Source: Coprinellus micaceus
Lineage: Eukaryota > Basidiomycota > Agaricomycetes > Agaricales > Psathyrellaceae
Assembly: GCA_951394405.1 (NCBI GenBank)
Contig: OX596341.1
Location: 2,728,001 to 2,792,000, forward strand
DNA: 64,000 nucleotides
Direction of reading: 5' to 3'
Below the pieces are notes generated by a model. The model saw nothing but the letters and a program-made list of their open reading frames with translations, was not told the origin of the DNA and did no database searches. Shown piece after piece: positions 1 through 12,662 of the stretch. The stretch's first letter is position 1; each line of letters opens with the position of its first letter. A program made the translations under genes and the position numbers.

Positions 1-1304
1 CGCCACCAAAGTATTTCGAGGCAGGGGAGGCGGGTCCAGCAGCGGAGGAGGCTTGAGCGAACGCTTTGCTGACGAGCTCAGCGAGCTTGGCCTGCTCGAT
101 GCCGGTACCGACGACAGCGATGTTGCCCTGGGTGAAGACGGAGTGGGCGTAGTCCTGGATGTCGGACAGTCCGAAGTTGGGGTGGGAGGGGGCGTAGAGG
201 GAGGCACCGAGACCTTGGCGGAAGGCGATGTTGTGCGCGAGCTCGATGGCTTGGACGGCGGGGCTGGCAGCGGCTGCGGCGGTGTCGGACTCGATCACGG
301 GGGCGACGTATTCGGCGAATTCGTGGCGGGTGAACTTGGCGGAGGTAATGAAGGAGGCAAGGACGTCGAGGAAGAAGGCCCTGGGATGGGTTAGTACAGT
401 GAAGTGAATATTGAGGATATAATAAATGGAAATGGAATGAAGTAGAACTGGAGGGTTCGCAACATGATTTGAAGCCAGTCACAGCCGTGTCGACCATGGA
501 AGGAAGAGGACACAGGTCGAGGGGTACGACGAGGCCAAGCCGTCGCCAGGACCTGGTTCGTCAGAACATGCCCTCCAGAATCCGTAACTGATCCGGCTCT
601 ATCCTGGATTCCCGTTGCAAGAACACGTCCGACACCATCCACAATTAAGTGGAATAGTAACCAATATGTTTTCGAGGTATCAAGGCGGCGTGGTACGACG
701 GAACCGAGGTCTTGCCAGGACCCAGTGGAATTGAATGGTAGGACCGTCTCCTGGTCTCCGCCTCTCCGAATATGTTGTCCTCCACTCCATATCCACCCCT
801 AAATGTACCAACTCATCTCCTCTCCCCAAAAAGTCAAAGCAACCAAAAGAAATAGGATCACTCACTCATCATTCTTCAAGAACTCGGCGCTCAGCGCGAG
901 GTGCTCCCTACCCAACGACGAAGAGAGTACACCACCGTAAAGGTCGCTCTCCCTAACCGTTCCCAACGCCGTACGCTTAGCATTGCTCTACCCTCCCAAA
1001 CCGAGCCCCGAAACGCGCCACGGAAAGAAATACGTCCTCCGGTAAGCCGTACATCCCCACACCCAAACGTACAGCGACCACGCACCTTGAACGCAAAGTT
1101 CTTGAGAGCATTCGCCACACCCTCCTTCGACTCGAACCTCGACCCGGCCTTGACAAGCACAGTCAAGCTCGCAGTCGGCGCACTGCTGGCCTTCTCCACA
1201 GTAGCGACCTTGACGCCGCTCGCAGCCTCCGTCACCGCCGTCGCAAAGGTCCTCTTGTGGCCTGCAGCAGCACGCGCCGCCGATACTCGAGCTGCGGAGA
1301 ACAT
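1..1304 (-). CDS. QCR2: Ubiquinol-cytochrome c reductase core subunit 2, 5' part (runs off left edge)
   Basis: This is the N-terminal part of the complex III core 2 subunit, an M16 peptidase-fold protein that lines the matrix side of the bc1 complex. The start at 1304 gives an Arg/Ala-rich, acid-free leader typical of mitochondrial import (MFSAARVSAARAAAGHKRTF). It is followed by the family segments LTVLVKAGSRFE, NALKNFAFK, ESDLYGGVLSSSLGREHLAL and FFLDVLASFITSAKFTRHEF. Exon 1 is 1304-1086, exon 2 is 987-866 and exon 3 runs from 380 to beyond the left edge. The last visible residues are SKYFGG. The junctions restore the family sequence in phase (FAFK/SNAKRTA and LKND/EAFFLDVL). The second intron (865-381, about 485 bases) is far longer than its neighbours but has a good branch site (CTAAC) and acceptor. 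Identification is firm; the C-terminal half lies outside the window. Confidence 0.93.
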
Positions 1305-1947
1305 TCCTTCCAAGGATATACGAGGAATATAACAAAAAGATTGAATAGAAAGAGGAGATGGAGGGATTTTGGTTTCGATGACCTGCTCAACTGGCAGCAC
1401 GCGTTGGGCGGAATTTTCGGGTGAACTGATGTTTTCCGGGTCCGTCCGGATTCGCACCTATTATGGCAGGTACTTCGCACGTTGCTGCCAATCTCTCGAC
1501 AGCGATTGGTGCCCGGGTTCAAAGGGTCGAATAGACAGTATGATTCGTGTAAATATCGATAGTACGTATGTATGATATGCATGGAGAGTCAGCGACAGTA
1601 TGGGAGAGAGAGACGAAAGGAATGCGAGGGTAAGCAAAAGTCATTCGTTTGCATTCGACAGAGCGTAAACGGATAGAACAGGGGGCGGTAGTTGACAATG
1701 GAACAGAGTTCGACGACGAATGAAACAGAGAAAAAAGATATAATAGACAGAAGTGAAGTGAGAACGAGACCAGAAAGAGAGGATGTGGAATTATCAGACA
1801 GCAACACGGAATGAACAGGAAAACAGGTGAGACGACGAAGGAAGAGACAGAAGAAGTGCGTAAATGTCAAGATTCACAACCGCAAAATCCCACCACCACA
1901 CTCAACCGTTCTCACCAAAACACCCAACGCGCTCCTCGGGATCCACC
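1305..1947. other. Intergenic: QCR2 promoter and NST1 3' flank
   Basis: Stretch of about 640 bases between two minus-strand genes. It must hold the QCR2 promoter and the NST1 terminator region. I see purine-rich tracts but no convincing ORF, RNA gene or repeat. Confidence 0.5.
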
Positions 1948-4900
1948 TCAACTCGAACTCTGGTTCCCAGGACTCGCAGCGGCATTATGCTGCGACATGT
2001 ACAAGTGCGGCGGGAAGAACCCATTACCACCTGCCGATCCTGGAACGGGAGAAGAAAGACCATGAGCCCAGTCCGGTGTCGTAATGTTGGGAGGAGGATG
2101 AAAACCGTTACCCCACATCGAAGAAGACCCACTAGCACCCGTGCCAAGACCCACCCCGCCTCCAATCACCCCAGTGCCAATGGGAGGTGGAAGTTGCCCA
2201 CCACTTCCCCCAGGCCCATGCATCCCGCCCTGGTGCATCATATGCGGTGGGCCGCCATGCGACGATGACCCAGGTCCGTTCGAGGCGCTAGCACCCGGTC
2301 GCCCTGGGGCGCCGAACCCTGGTGCAGACGGAGGCGGCGGAGGACCCCAGGGACTTCCAGCACCAATGATCCCGCTGCCAATTGCTGTCCTTGGGCTCGA
2401 AGGCGAGGCACCCCACGACGCTGCCGCCGAAGATCCAGGCGCCCCACTCCCAATGGTACCAATCGAGGTCCCGATGGGTATAGGCACGCGACGCGGGGGT
2501 GCAGACACCACCTCATCGTCCTCTTCCGCGAGAGCCATCGATCCGAGCACCTTGGGACTGGGAGAGCGCCGTACAGGAGACCCTGAACCTGAGCTTGGTG
2601 CCTCACCACTCGCGCTTGTGCTCGCAGTTGCTGGTCGAGCAATGGGCGCAGGCCTCGTAATCGGCCCTGGGTTAATTGCGGGAGCACTATCCATCGGCAT
2701 GGATGGACGTCGGCCGGTACCAGGAGCCAACATCGGCGACGGCATTGAAGTCGAGGGTGTTGGCGCGAGAGGAGTCTTCGGCTTAGAAGGAGGTCCAATA
2801 GGCGAAGGAACGACAGACGAAGGCAGGTTGTTCATGTTCAGGCCAACACCATGAGGCGGGCCCCTGTTGAAGGAGTTGGGATCGAACTGTGGACCGGGAG
2901 GGAATCGAGGCATCGGTGATTGTCCAAGCGGGACACCGGGACCCATGGGCATATTCCCCATGTGCGGAGGGAAACCACCAAAGTTCGGTGGGCGCGGCGA
3001 CAGGGCTGGGGGGACCATCATCCCAGGTTGACCTTGAGCGAACATCAGAGGGTTTGGTGGCTGTGGAGACATATGAGGACCGAGATGAGGAGGCATATGG
3101 CCCATAGCCATGTGAGGATGAGGGGGTCGCATCGGTGAATGCTGTTGGGGAGGGAGGGACTGAGGGTTAGGACGGAGACCCTGACCAAGTGGTGGGGGAG
3201 GGAGGGAGAGCGGTGGCTTGTTGTTAGGCTTCTTCGGACCGGTTCCATTGACGCCGTTGCCGACGCTAGTGTTGGGAGACCGTTGCATACCTGTCGCAGA
3301 GTTGCCTTGCTTCACAGGAGTAGATGAAGAAGACGACGACGAGGAAGCAATCTGGTTTGGGCGATTGCCTTGCTTGTGGGCCCCGTTAGTCTGAGCAGCT
3401 GCCGCTCGTTGCTGAGCAGCGATCCGCTCCTTCTCCCTGGCTTCACGCTCTTCCTTCTCCCTAACAAGTCTCTTCTCTCGCTCCTCTTTCTCCTTAGCTT
3501 CCCGTTCCGCCTTCTCCTTCTCGCGCCTTTCACGTTCTAGCTTTTCCCTCTCAGCACGTTCTTCACGTTCCTTAGCGAGCCGAGCCTCCTTCTCTTCCCT
3601 AGCCTTGCGCTCACGTTCTTCACGTTCTTTCTTAACCTTTTCCTCCTTCTCCTTGCGTTTACGCTCCCGCTCCGCCGCAGCTTCCCGCTCTTCTTGCTGA
3701 CGCTTCCTCTTCTCCTCTTCCTTACGAATCCTCTCTTCCTCAGCAATCTTCCGTGCAGCCTCGCGCCGTGCTCGCTCCTCTTCCTTCCTCTTCCTGGACT
3801 CTTCTTCCGCCCGCGCATGGGCAGCCCGCGTAGCAGCCTCTTCAGCGGCCTTCTCAGCTGCCCGGGCTGCCTTCTCTTCCTCCTTGTGTAGTTTTTGCTG
3901 CCTGTGTCCGTAAGTTCCATGTCGAGAAATAGGAACATCGATAGAGTGGCCCACTTTTTCTTATCCTTCTTCTTCTGGTTCTGAGTCTGCTTCTTCGCCT
4001 CACGCTCTTTCGTAGACTTGTCCTCCTCCTCGAGTTCCCGCAACAATTGCTGTTGACGCTCCTGCGCGACCTTCTCCCGGTAAGCCTGCAGCACCCGTTG
4101 CTCGAACATCCGCGCAGCGAAGATGGAGAACATCTTCTTGCCCTCCTCCATCTTCTCTTCCTCCGTCATGGGAAGCTAAGAAAGAACAGTGAGGTGAAAG
4201 GAACACAACCAAGGGGATCACGCCACATACCTCGTCGGCGTCGTCGCCATCCTCATCCTCATCGTCCTCATCGCTTATGTCGTCGGCTTCCTCGTCACCT
4301 TCCTCCCCGACCTCGCTCCCATCTTCCCCATCAAGGTCGCTCTGATCTTCCTCGCTGTCCTCCTCGATCTCGGCGGCGGCCTCTTCCTCCCTCTGCATCC
4401 TCCGCTCAGCCAGCTGTTCCATCATTTCAAGGAACTTCTGGCCGTCGTTCTTTAGTAGATCATCAGCCACAGTCAAAATGTTACCTGGCCCTATGTATCA
4501 GAGTTAATGTTGTGCACGATGAAAGCGGGAGTTCACCGACCGGTTGTGGTGAGGCTATTGCCGATGTTGAACAGTCCGTCCCTCGCCTTGGGCCGCCTAG
4601 GTTTCCGGTTGGCCTCATCCTCCTCCTCATCCTCCTCCTCATCTTCTTCTTCCTCGTCCTCGTCCTCTTCCTCATATTCGCCCTCCGCTTCGTCTTCAAA
4701 CTCTTCGTCGGCATCGTCCTCCTCTTCCGGGGGAGGTTTCCGACCGTTCGGGACCTGCTGGACGGTCCGACGCTTGGCTACCCGGTGGCGTTGCTGAGCA
4801 GGTGTTGTTGGAGATACGACAGCGCCGTTCTTGTCCAACTCGACGCTGCCGGGGAAGGGGCCTGGGCCTGGGGGAGGTGGAATGGTGCCGCCGGACATGA

Positions 4901-5529
4901 CATAACGCTGCTGGTAGTTCGCGTACTGCTCTAGCTCCTCGTAATAAGCATCGTACAGTACCTCGAGTTCTTCTTCAATAGCGTTACTGCAAAGTAAAGA
5001 AAACCCAATAAGATTTGGTGTGACGAGAGGTGCTGTGAGTGAATAGCCGGACACACCGTTTCCTCCCACATACTGCACAGCTGCAACTGTGCTTCTGCTG
5101 CTCCTTCATCTTCCTCAGCACGGTGTCTTTCTCGACCTTGACCAGACTCCTCCGCTCCTCCTCACTGAGCCCGAGCCAAAACTCTTTGATTCGTTCCCTC
5201 TCCTCCGTCGTGCTCGTGCTCCAGATCTTGTTCGCATTCGCCTTGCCCTTTGCAACTGCGCTCGAGGCGTTGGTGGCCGTTTGCCGGGCCTTCTGGTTGC
5301 CGCTGGCGTTGGACGAGGGGGGCGATGGATGTCGATGGGTCTGCTGGCCCTGCTGCTGCTGTCCTTGCTGCTGAGCCTGGGGCGCTGGGGCGTAGGCTTG
5401 CGGTATTTTCCCCGCCGCCTTGGTACTCTTTGGGGGCTGCGGGGGCGCTGGCTGCTGCGCAGGATACGACATGGGCTTTTTTCCAGACGACACCGTCGAT
5501 ATTGGCGTATTTTGTCGACTCACGGGCAT
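1948..5529 (-). CDS. NST1: Stress response protein NST1
   Basis: NST1 is a fungal protein linked in yeast to salt tolerance and mRNA-processing factors; its biochemical activity is not established. Five main exons are seen: about 5529-5057, 4986-4541, 4484-4231, 4175-3955 and 3901-1948, giving roughly 1,100 residues. The diagnostic core is at the first junction: [29 protein letters not shown], then [20 protein letters not shown]. Downstream are a long Asp/Glu run, a second acidic run, the [20 protein letters not shown] segment, a roughly 200-residue charged Glu/Lys/Arg coiled coil and a long Pro/Gly/Met-rich C-terminus. The start is uncertain. ATG at 5529 is followed at once by GTGAGT, so a 48-base intron may join it to the ATG at 5472; translation could also begin at 5472. 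The acidic runs create long Ser-rich antisense frames that are not genes. Confidence 0.9.
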
Positions 5530-7152
5530 GGCAGGAAACAAGATTTGGCCAATACTTTTCCTCACAAAATTGCGCCTCACCATCGGCCAGCTCTTGCCCC
5601 AAATATGGAAGAAATGTCTGTTTTGGGCGCAGATTGGGGTGAAATTCCCTCGCGGCAGGATCGGCATTGACTCTTTGAATTCCATCTTATCTGACTTGTG
5701 GGCGCACACAACACATTGTATTCAAGGAATCTGGGCAAGCCTTGTTGTCGTAGACAGTCAAAAACAAGAGACCCTCTATGGAAAAGGCTCGTCGCAAGCT
5801 CGGCGAATCGATCAACCACAGATGCAACGCGCAACTGTCGCGTTACGGTTCTCCATTGGGGCGAAGTTTGTACGGAAGGTGGATGATTCACTCCAGGGAA
5901 GTACGCAACGAGGCAAGAGTCGAGTAAATAGGCCGGCGGTATGGGGCAGCAGTCGTATGATGACTCGCTCTTGACACCGTGGGCGGACTGTGTGGATTGT
6001 CACAGGTAAAGGCCCTCGGATGAACCCGAGATGATCTATCCTGACCTTGGAGGTGCAGGTTCCCGAGCCACCCTCCCGGTCAAACCCTCCCGTGATCCTG
6101 ACCTCACCGTAGGGACCCTGCATCCCCAAAACCAGAGCTCACAGGCCCCATTACCCGAAGCTCCTCAGGCGATCCCTGTCTGTACCCCAAGTTGCTTCGG
6201 TACACCATAGCCTATGAGCATCCCGCGGAACCGGGTGGAACTATGCGCGGCGGTTCTTACATTCTTACACCGGGCGGTGGGGGTCCCAGGGGGCATCCGA
6301 GACTACCTTGATCTTCTAGTCTGGCTTTAAAGTTTGTGTACACGTAATAATTGCCTGGTGCACCGTCCCCGAGTGAACTCTAGCGTGCCAGCCCCCAATC
6401 ATACTTAAACTCTTGCCGTATATATTCCCCCTCATGCATATCGGGCTTCAATTGACTCCACATCTACCACGCTCCTCCAAAACTGACTGTACAACATTTT
6501 GTAGCGTTATCGGCCACAGGCAGCGTCTACAATCCGCCTCGAAACCAATTAAGCGCCCATCGAGCGCTTACTCCCACGGCTTCCCACCACTATGAGTGTG
6601 GGTGAGAAGCCCGATGATGGGTATGAATTGGCCACCTTTAGACGCTCCAAGTTCTTTTTCGGCTTCAACTATATACTAACGGAGTCGGTTTCGAACCCCG
6701 ACGGAGAGGCGCTCATGATTCATGTCATGAACTATGGAAGCCTGGAGTAGGCGAGAATTTCAAAAGTGGGACTTTATGGGCGGCGACTCAACCACGTACA
6801 CAATGCTAGGCTACGTTCGACTTCGTGGGTACGCAACCCTAGGGGAGGCATCATGACGCTTTTCGCAATCCCTTTCCGCCATTGATCCTGTAGTCCCCGG
6901 CGATGTCGCCCCTTCGCCACACAGTGGGGTCGGGTGTAATCGAGAGCCTGCGCGTCGAGTATACAAGGGTGAAACATGCACTTGAAAGATATGAAAATGG
7001 TATAGTATACATACAAACATCTAGTATACAATCTAATGTACACTCTTCGTAAAATCGTCAAAGTCGTGAAGCCAGCCTAGTCGTGGGATCCAAGCGCCCT
7101 CGAAACGGGCGCCCGCAGCCCTCGGGGGAGGTGTAGGTGTGAAGGCACTTAC
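5530..7152. other. Gene-poor spacer upstream of NST1
   Basis: About 1.6 kb. It should contain the NST1 promoter (near 5530-6100) and the 3' flank of the transporter gene. Short frames of about 60-100 codons occur on both strands but none has family motifs or splice-compatible neighbours. A stem with a TTCGAA loop near 6690-6710 resembles a tRNA T-arm but has no matching acceptor or anticodon arm. Confidence 0.45.
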
Positions 7153-9132
7153 TCAGGTCGTAAACCTAAACAACACACTCCTATTCCCCCTCTCCTCCCT
7201 CTCCTCCTCCTCCTTTTCCCTCTCCTCCGCACTCATACTCTCCCACCGCGCCTGATTCCTCCGGTTAAGGTACGCATACCTCCCTTTCTGCACGAACCAC
7301 AAAGCGAAGGCGACTGCGGAGAAGGCGATGTTGATTAGGTTCCCGCGTCTGAAGTCTATTCGTCGGGATATGCGATGGGGTCGGAAGTAGGTCAGCCTCG
7401 TGTTTAAAGCTAAAAGTGCGCAGCAAGGAGGAAGGTTGACTCACCCGGGGCGTCGTCCTCTTGGTATATCTGCGATCCCCAAAGGCCATAGATGTTAGCT
7501 AAAAACAAACCCCCTCAGTCTCGAAACCAAACGGAAATCATGAACTGAGTAGTACGCACAAGCCCCAATAATCATCCCCGACGCAACCGTCCTCTTCCCC
7601 ACACTCCCCGTATTCTCAGACATCCACGCAATATTCAACGGATGCGTATACGGCCACGCCGACACGATCACCGCCGCGAGGTACTTCAACAGCCTATTCG
7701 AGTCTGGCCCCAGGCTGCGCAGCCAGATCCAGCCCAGCAGCTGCCACCCAGCGGAATGCGCCCCGTGGAACCCACGTTCGCGTTTGCGGTCGGAGCGGTG
7801 CACGAAGTAGATCATGATGATGCCGTGGAGGAGGTAGGGCGGGGCGGTGAGGGCGTTGGAGGCGTAGGTGTTGAAGTTGAAGGATTTGATGATCGTCGGG
7901 AAGTCTGAGGGAGATGGAAGGATAAGGTTAGGTTGGGTTACGCGGGGTGGAATGGGGGAGGTACCTACAGGTATGCAAAGGTGTACTTGGGGTATGGCCG
8001 ATGGATGTGATGAGGAGGTGGCCCCAGATACCGACATCAGAGAGGGTATCCTTGATATCTTGCCATGTCACCCGTTTCCTGCCTCTAGTCAGTCTTCCGT
8101 ACCCCACAATTGTACGGGTACTCACTCATAACTCCTCTTCGACGCATCATCCCTCACCAACCTCGTAACCGAGATCAACACCTGCTTCTCCGTAAACCAC
8201 GACCTCTTCCCCCTCAACCCCCCCTTCGTCCGAATCGTATTCACAGGGAGGTACATCCCCGTCACCGCCGCCGCCGCCACCGTAATAATTCCATCCACAA
8301 TAAAGAGCCACTTCCACCCCTCTAACCCACCCAACCCTCTCAGCCTAAGCAAGCCGCTTGCCATGAGCCCACTCGAGGCACTCGCGACGCTCTGGACACC
8401 CCAGAAGTACGCGAGGCGCGTGGCGAGCTCGGTGCTCTTGTAGAAGCCGCCGAGGTAGACGAGGGTGGTGGGGATTACGCCGCCTTCCGTCACAGCTATC
8501 ACTAAGCAGGTGAAGGGGTTAGAGGGAGCTTATGGGAAGGGGATAGGAGGACGTACGGCAGCGGACAGTGATGTAGCCGAACTTGTCCTTGATGAGTGCG
8601 TGCGCGAGGGTGACGAGGCCCCAGGAGAACATGAGTATTGGTATCCCTGTGTTCACTCGTTTACATAGATTCAAAACAGGGAAGGAGGATCGGACGTACA
8701 TCTCGACGGCCCAACCAGCTTAGCCAGCACCGCACCCGTCATACAAAAGCTCGCAAACACCACAGCGTAAATCGCCGTCGCACTGTTGATCACGTCCATC
8801 CCGAATCCCAAATCGCTCGCAAGGCCATCGCTAATGGCGTTTGAGATATTCGTGCGGTCCATGTTGAGCACAAACGTCGTGAGGAGGATGAATGGGAAGA
8901 GCTTCCTGTCGAGAATGCTGACGACCTCGTCCTCCTCTTCTTGTGTATAGACGAGGTCCTCGGAGTAATGAGCGTCGAGGGAGTCGTATTTGAGCGAGCG
9001 GCCATGGCTGCGCGAGGTGTAGGATTGCGTCTGGGTGTCGTCGAGGAGGAAGGTGCTCTCCGACGAGCCCTGCTCTGCGCCTTCGCGTTTCTCCAGCGTG
9101 GAAGCCCTCGTCGTGTTTGGTGATCGAGACAT
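7153..9132 (-). CDS. Major facilitator transporter, anion:cation symporter (Dal5/TNA1-like) type
   Basis: Predicted plasma-membrane permease for a small organic anion (allantoate, nicotinate, pantothenate or tartrate are family substrates; the actual one is unknown). The start at 9132 opens a hydrophilic N-terminus of about 90 residues. The first helix and family signature follow: FILLTTFVLNMDRTNISNA and then SDLGF. Later exons give ILMFSWGLVTLAHALI, the TEGGVIPTTLVYLGGFYK segment, GWKWLFIVDGII, then a hydrophilic central loop with the pair YLPVNTIRTKGGLRGKR and WFTEKQ. The C-terminal half includes HSAGWQLLGWIWLRS and a helix ending WFVQKGRYAYLNRRNQ, followed by a Glu-rich tail. The stop is at 7153-7155. 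About seven exons are separated by short introns. Family assignment is firm, exon ends approximate. Confidence 0.85.
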
Positions 9133-9805
9133 GGTACACTGGCCCGCAGAAGGGAGATCCCAAAGGAAAATGTGGGGGTATGATAACGGGTACGAACCCG
9201 ATCGTAGATACGCCCATGCCCTTCACTCACCCACCCATTTATAACGAGCCCAGAAGCCCTGGTGCCCTAGTGATATGAGGACGATGCTGCCAGATATTGC
9301 GCCATAACATTGATAAGTTTCGCCCCCTTTGAGAACGAAGGAGCGCGAGGTAGGGTTCCGTGTCACCTGATAGCTAGATGCTCAGCGGTAGTGCTTATAA
9401 CGCAAGCAAGCCGTCCCCCCCATCGTCACGGCCACTGTGATAGAGAGAAGCCGGAAAGGAGAAGGTGGCTGGCGGAGGAATGAAGATGCAATTGGTTTAA
9501 GGAAAAGATTGGCGTCATACTGACGCCGCCCCTGTCAACTGCAAGCGATTGGATGAGAGTGGGAAGAATATACCTGTCTGGGCGATGTTTTGAGGAACAG
9601 GTACTTGACAGGGGTCGGGCAGCAAGCTGCCCGGTACGATGTTGAAGGGGTGAGCCTTGGGTCTTGGGCATGCCCGGAGCTCAGGAGGGTGTATAACTTG
9701 AAATACAGGTATGATTTGAGTCAGGCTCACTAATCGGTGACGTAAAATATGGTACTCTTCCTGGAACGGCTCATCTACAGCTTGGGATGGAGGAGGGATG
9801 GATGT
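9133..9805. other. Intergenic, transporter promoter side
   Basis: About 670 bases upstream of the transporter and downstream of the acetyltransferase. No supported gene. Short frames on the minus strand lack motifs. Confidence 0.45.
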
Positions 9806-9841
9806 TTACTTTGGCGTTACCTGATCCCAGGAGGCAGGCCA

Positions 9842-10726
9842 CTAGTGCATCTTATCAGTAGGATGTCCTCCCAAGGTCATATTCAAACTTACCTTGATCA
9901 TAGGATACACCGGCGTCCCCGTCGCCTCTTCGCCCTCCTTTGGTAGACCATCCGTTCCTATCTTCCCACCGCCCAGCATAAACTCGTCCTCGAGCTTCTC
10001 GAAACCCAGATGCGCGTACTGGTCTCTGACCTTCGGTGTTGTGGCCTCAATGGTGATAATATCTTCTGGATAAATTCGGTAGTGCTCGCGAACGAGCCGC
10101 GACATCAAGCCTCGACCTTGGTATCCAGGGTCGGTCACTGCGAGGTTGAGGTACCAGGTATCGTCGACGGAGCGCTTGAGCCCGCGCTTCTTGAACGCGA
10201 TCTGGAAGGCATGGTGGCACTTGTCGAGGTACTGCGTTGTGATTTTCTATCATTTAACAGCATCAGCACTGAGCGCAGCACGAAAAGCAAGAACAGGACT
10301 CACATCCACACATCCAAGGCCCCAATTCCGCAGGAGGCCGAAAAGACCGCCCATCGTCAGCCTTCGGAGCTGATACAGAGCAATGCGCTGGTTAGCAGGC
10401 ACCCAGTATATCGCTGCGGCGATCTTCTCTCCCCCATTAATTCCTTCGGCGCTGGGGTCGGCGATGACAGTGAAGATGGTGTTCATGTCGATACATGTCT
10501 TGATGATAAAGGTCATGAACGCTCTCAAGCCCTTTTCGTTTTCTGGCTTGAGGAGGCCGTCCGGGCCCAGCTCCTGGACGTTGCCAAAGTACATGAAGCA
10601 GGGGTCTGTGTTGAAGGCTTGCGTCGCGCAGTCAAGCACGCCTTCGAAGTCTTCGGGGAACTTGGCTGCGCGCATGTAGAGTTCTCCTTTGGAGGACCCG
10701 TTGCCATTGGCATTTGCTCCAGCCAT
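9842..10726 (-). CDS. GNAT-family N-acetyltransferase
   Basis: Small cytosolic acetyltransferase that would move the acetyl group of acetyl-CoA to an unknown amine. Exon 1 (from ATG 10726) encodes FPEDFEGVLDCATQAFNTDP and a segment ending LRNWGLGCVD. After one intron near 10250-10300, exon 2 gives WYLNLAVTDPGYQGRGLMSR, which contains the acetyl-CoA pyrophosphate-binding motif A (Q-G-R-G-L). It continues with YAHLGFEKLED, the usual tyrosine-bearing motif B. An upstream in-frame ATG at 10819 would add a low-quality leader and is not preferred. The C-terminus is ambiguous. The simple frame stops at 9842, but a perfect GTAAGT donor after PVYPMIK (about 9892) could splice to an exon starting near 9841 and ending KWPASWDQVTPK, with its stop at 9806. 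Substrate unknown. Confidence 0.8.
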
Positions 10727-12662
10727 GTTCGACGTGTGTGTAGAGGTGGGCGCGGTGCTTGGACGAAGGGAGAAGATGAAAGTCAGTTGATCAAGAGGTG
10801 GACGAACTACGGCGTTCATTTACTTATCCCATGGCTACTGCTTCCTGAACCTAGTCACTGGGAAGAGATGAAACAGAATCACGGCATCTTGCTCATGGTT
10901 GTCCGAAGGTGTTCGGCGGTGGTTATCATCAGCTTCGCCCTCCGAGCCTTTGATCAGTCTCGCCATTCAGCACATGGGAGCCGGATATCTAGAACTGGGA
11001 TAGATGCGACGGTGACCTCGGCACACTGATAGCAGCACGTCGAACTTGAAGATGATGAAACGTCGCGAAAGGTGGCGGCGACCTATGGTGACGGCTACCA
11101 GTCCGTTTCCGGTGTGATGGCGCTGTTTGCCGCCCATTGCAAGGCCCCAGGCCGTTAAGCGCCCGTCATTTCCCCCCTCTTCCAACAAGTTCAAGTTTTC
11201 AGCTTCCCAAAGCTCTCAGCACTCCACTACTACTACCTCATCACGATGATTTTCTGATACGTCCCGAAAATAACCCAATCTTCTCGGTCGTTGTTCGAAG
11301 TTATGCTTCTCTGACAGAACGCTCAGCTGAATCAAAGGATTGATGTGGAAATCGAACTCGAACTTCTGACGACGCGGCTGGCAGATCGTCCCAATCTGAA
11401 TTCTTCACCCTCCCGGAAAGTGCGTAGCCGCGGCGGGAGAAGCACCACCCGAGGCTGCGTGTAGTTAAGCGGTGACTAGCTCAAGAACTATGGCTGTGCT
11501 GAGTGGTCCATTCTCTAGGCTGAGACTCTAGAGGCTTCGGCGTGTTGAGCTGGCCGTTGGAAGCGGTGAGGTCTGAGACACCGAAGATGATAGCCCGATG
11601 TGGAGGTGATAGAGAGAACGTTGAACTTGAAACACTTGCGAGCAATTGTTTGGTGAACTTTGCCTCTGAGGTTGATGGCCTCCGAAATAGGCGCCCGTTG
11701 CCACGGTGGCACTTCTGGCTTGCATCTCCCCACGACTGCCATTCTCCATGATGAGTTTCGCTCGATGCATCAGCTCTATCTACCTTCAATGTCACCACCA
11801 ACATGGTTCCGCTTAGCCGGATCTCAAATGGCCTGTGGAAGGGTGGTTGTGGCGCCAACTTGAGCCTCAATCCATATGATATCCTGAAGATATCTTCACC
11901 CGGGTCCACGAAACGCAGGTGGAAGCAGGTCAATTCAGTTCTCTTGCACTAGCGAAAAGCGTCAAACCTCGGTGGAATGGACCCTCGGCACGATGAAAGG
12001 GTGAGTACGGCGGATACGAATTCGGCATGCCGCATCGTTGCCAGCAAGCCTGTGCTCCTGATTCGCCTTTGAGGCTTTTTGAGGAGGATTCAAACCTTGG
12101 GCCACGGAGAGCAAGCGTACATCGAGGAGCAGGGGAGCCCTAGAGGGAGGGAAGGCATCGAACAAGGTTTAGGTTTGACTATTGTCCGGCGTGCCCGGGA
12201 AAGTGACGGTGTCTGGCATGCATGTTCTCTTATCTCATGCCTCCACCAAGTGCCTTCATAAGCTCAGAGGTCGCTCCATCAAGTGCCCTCTGGCTACACT
12301 AAAGGTGCGTCGATCTCCCTTGTCTGCGATTCATTCTGACGTTACCGCCCTAGCCCTCCTGCTCCTTTTGAAGATCACCGAGCGCTTCCCCGACCGCAAC
12401 CGCTGAACACAGTCGTTATGACCTGGCTCCAATGCACAAAGAACCACGCTTGGTGAAGCCCTGAGACCTCTTCCATTGCGAAACAGGTGTGGATCTGCGG
12501 CGAGGCACATTGGCTTGGCCTGTGCTTTCACCTTTTCACTGAATGACGATCGCCCATGCTTCACCGCTACGAACGAGGTACTTAAACCCTCTTTGTTCCT
12601 GAATTCTCCTCAACTCCCCAGCCTCTCTTTCTACTCATACTAGGCACACTACCTTCGACGCC
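10727..12662. other. Gene-poor spacer with one unassigned minus-strand frame
   Basis: About 1.9 kb between divergently transcribed genes, so promoters for both neighbours lie at its ends. A minus-strand frame at 11481-11933 (150 codons) contains a stretch that looks coding (VDPGEDIFRISYGLRLKL) but I recognise no family and cannot connect it to further exons. Nothing else is supported. Confidence 0.35.

Noticed and set aside
2141..2854. 237-codon plus-strand Pro/Gly frame
   Set aside because: Antisense of the Pro/Met-rich C-terminus of NST1.
4047..4934. 295-codon plus-strand frame and nearby Ser-only run
   Set aside because: Complement of the Asp/Glu codon runs of NST1.
6640..6715. tRNA-like T-arm (GTCGG ... 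TTCGAA ... CCGAC)
   Set aside because: The loop is nine bases, and no acceptor, D or anticodon arm can be drawn on either strand.
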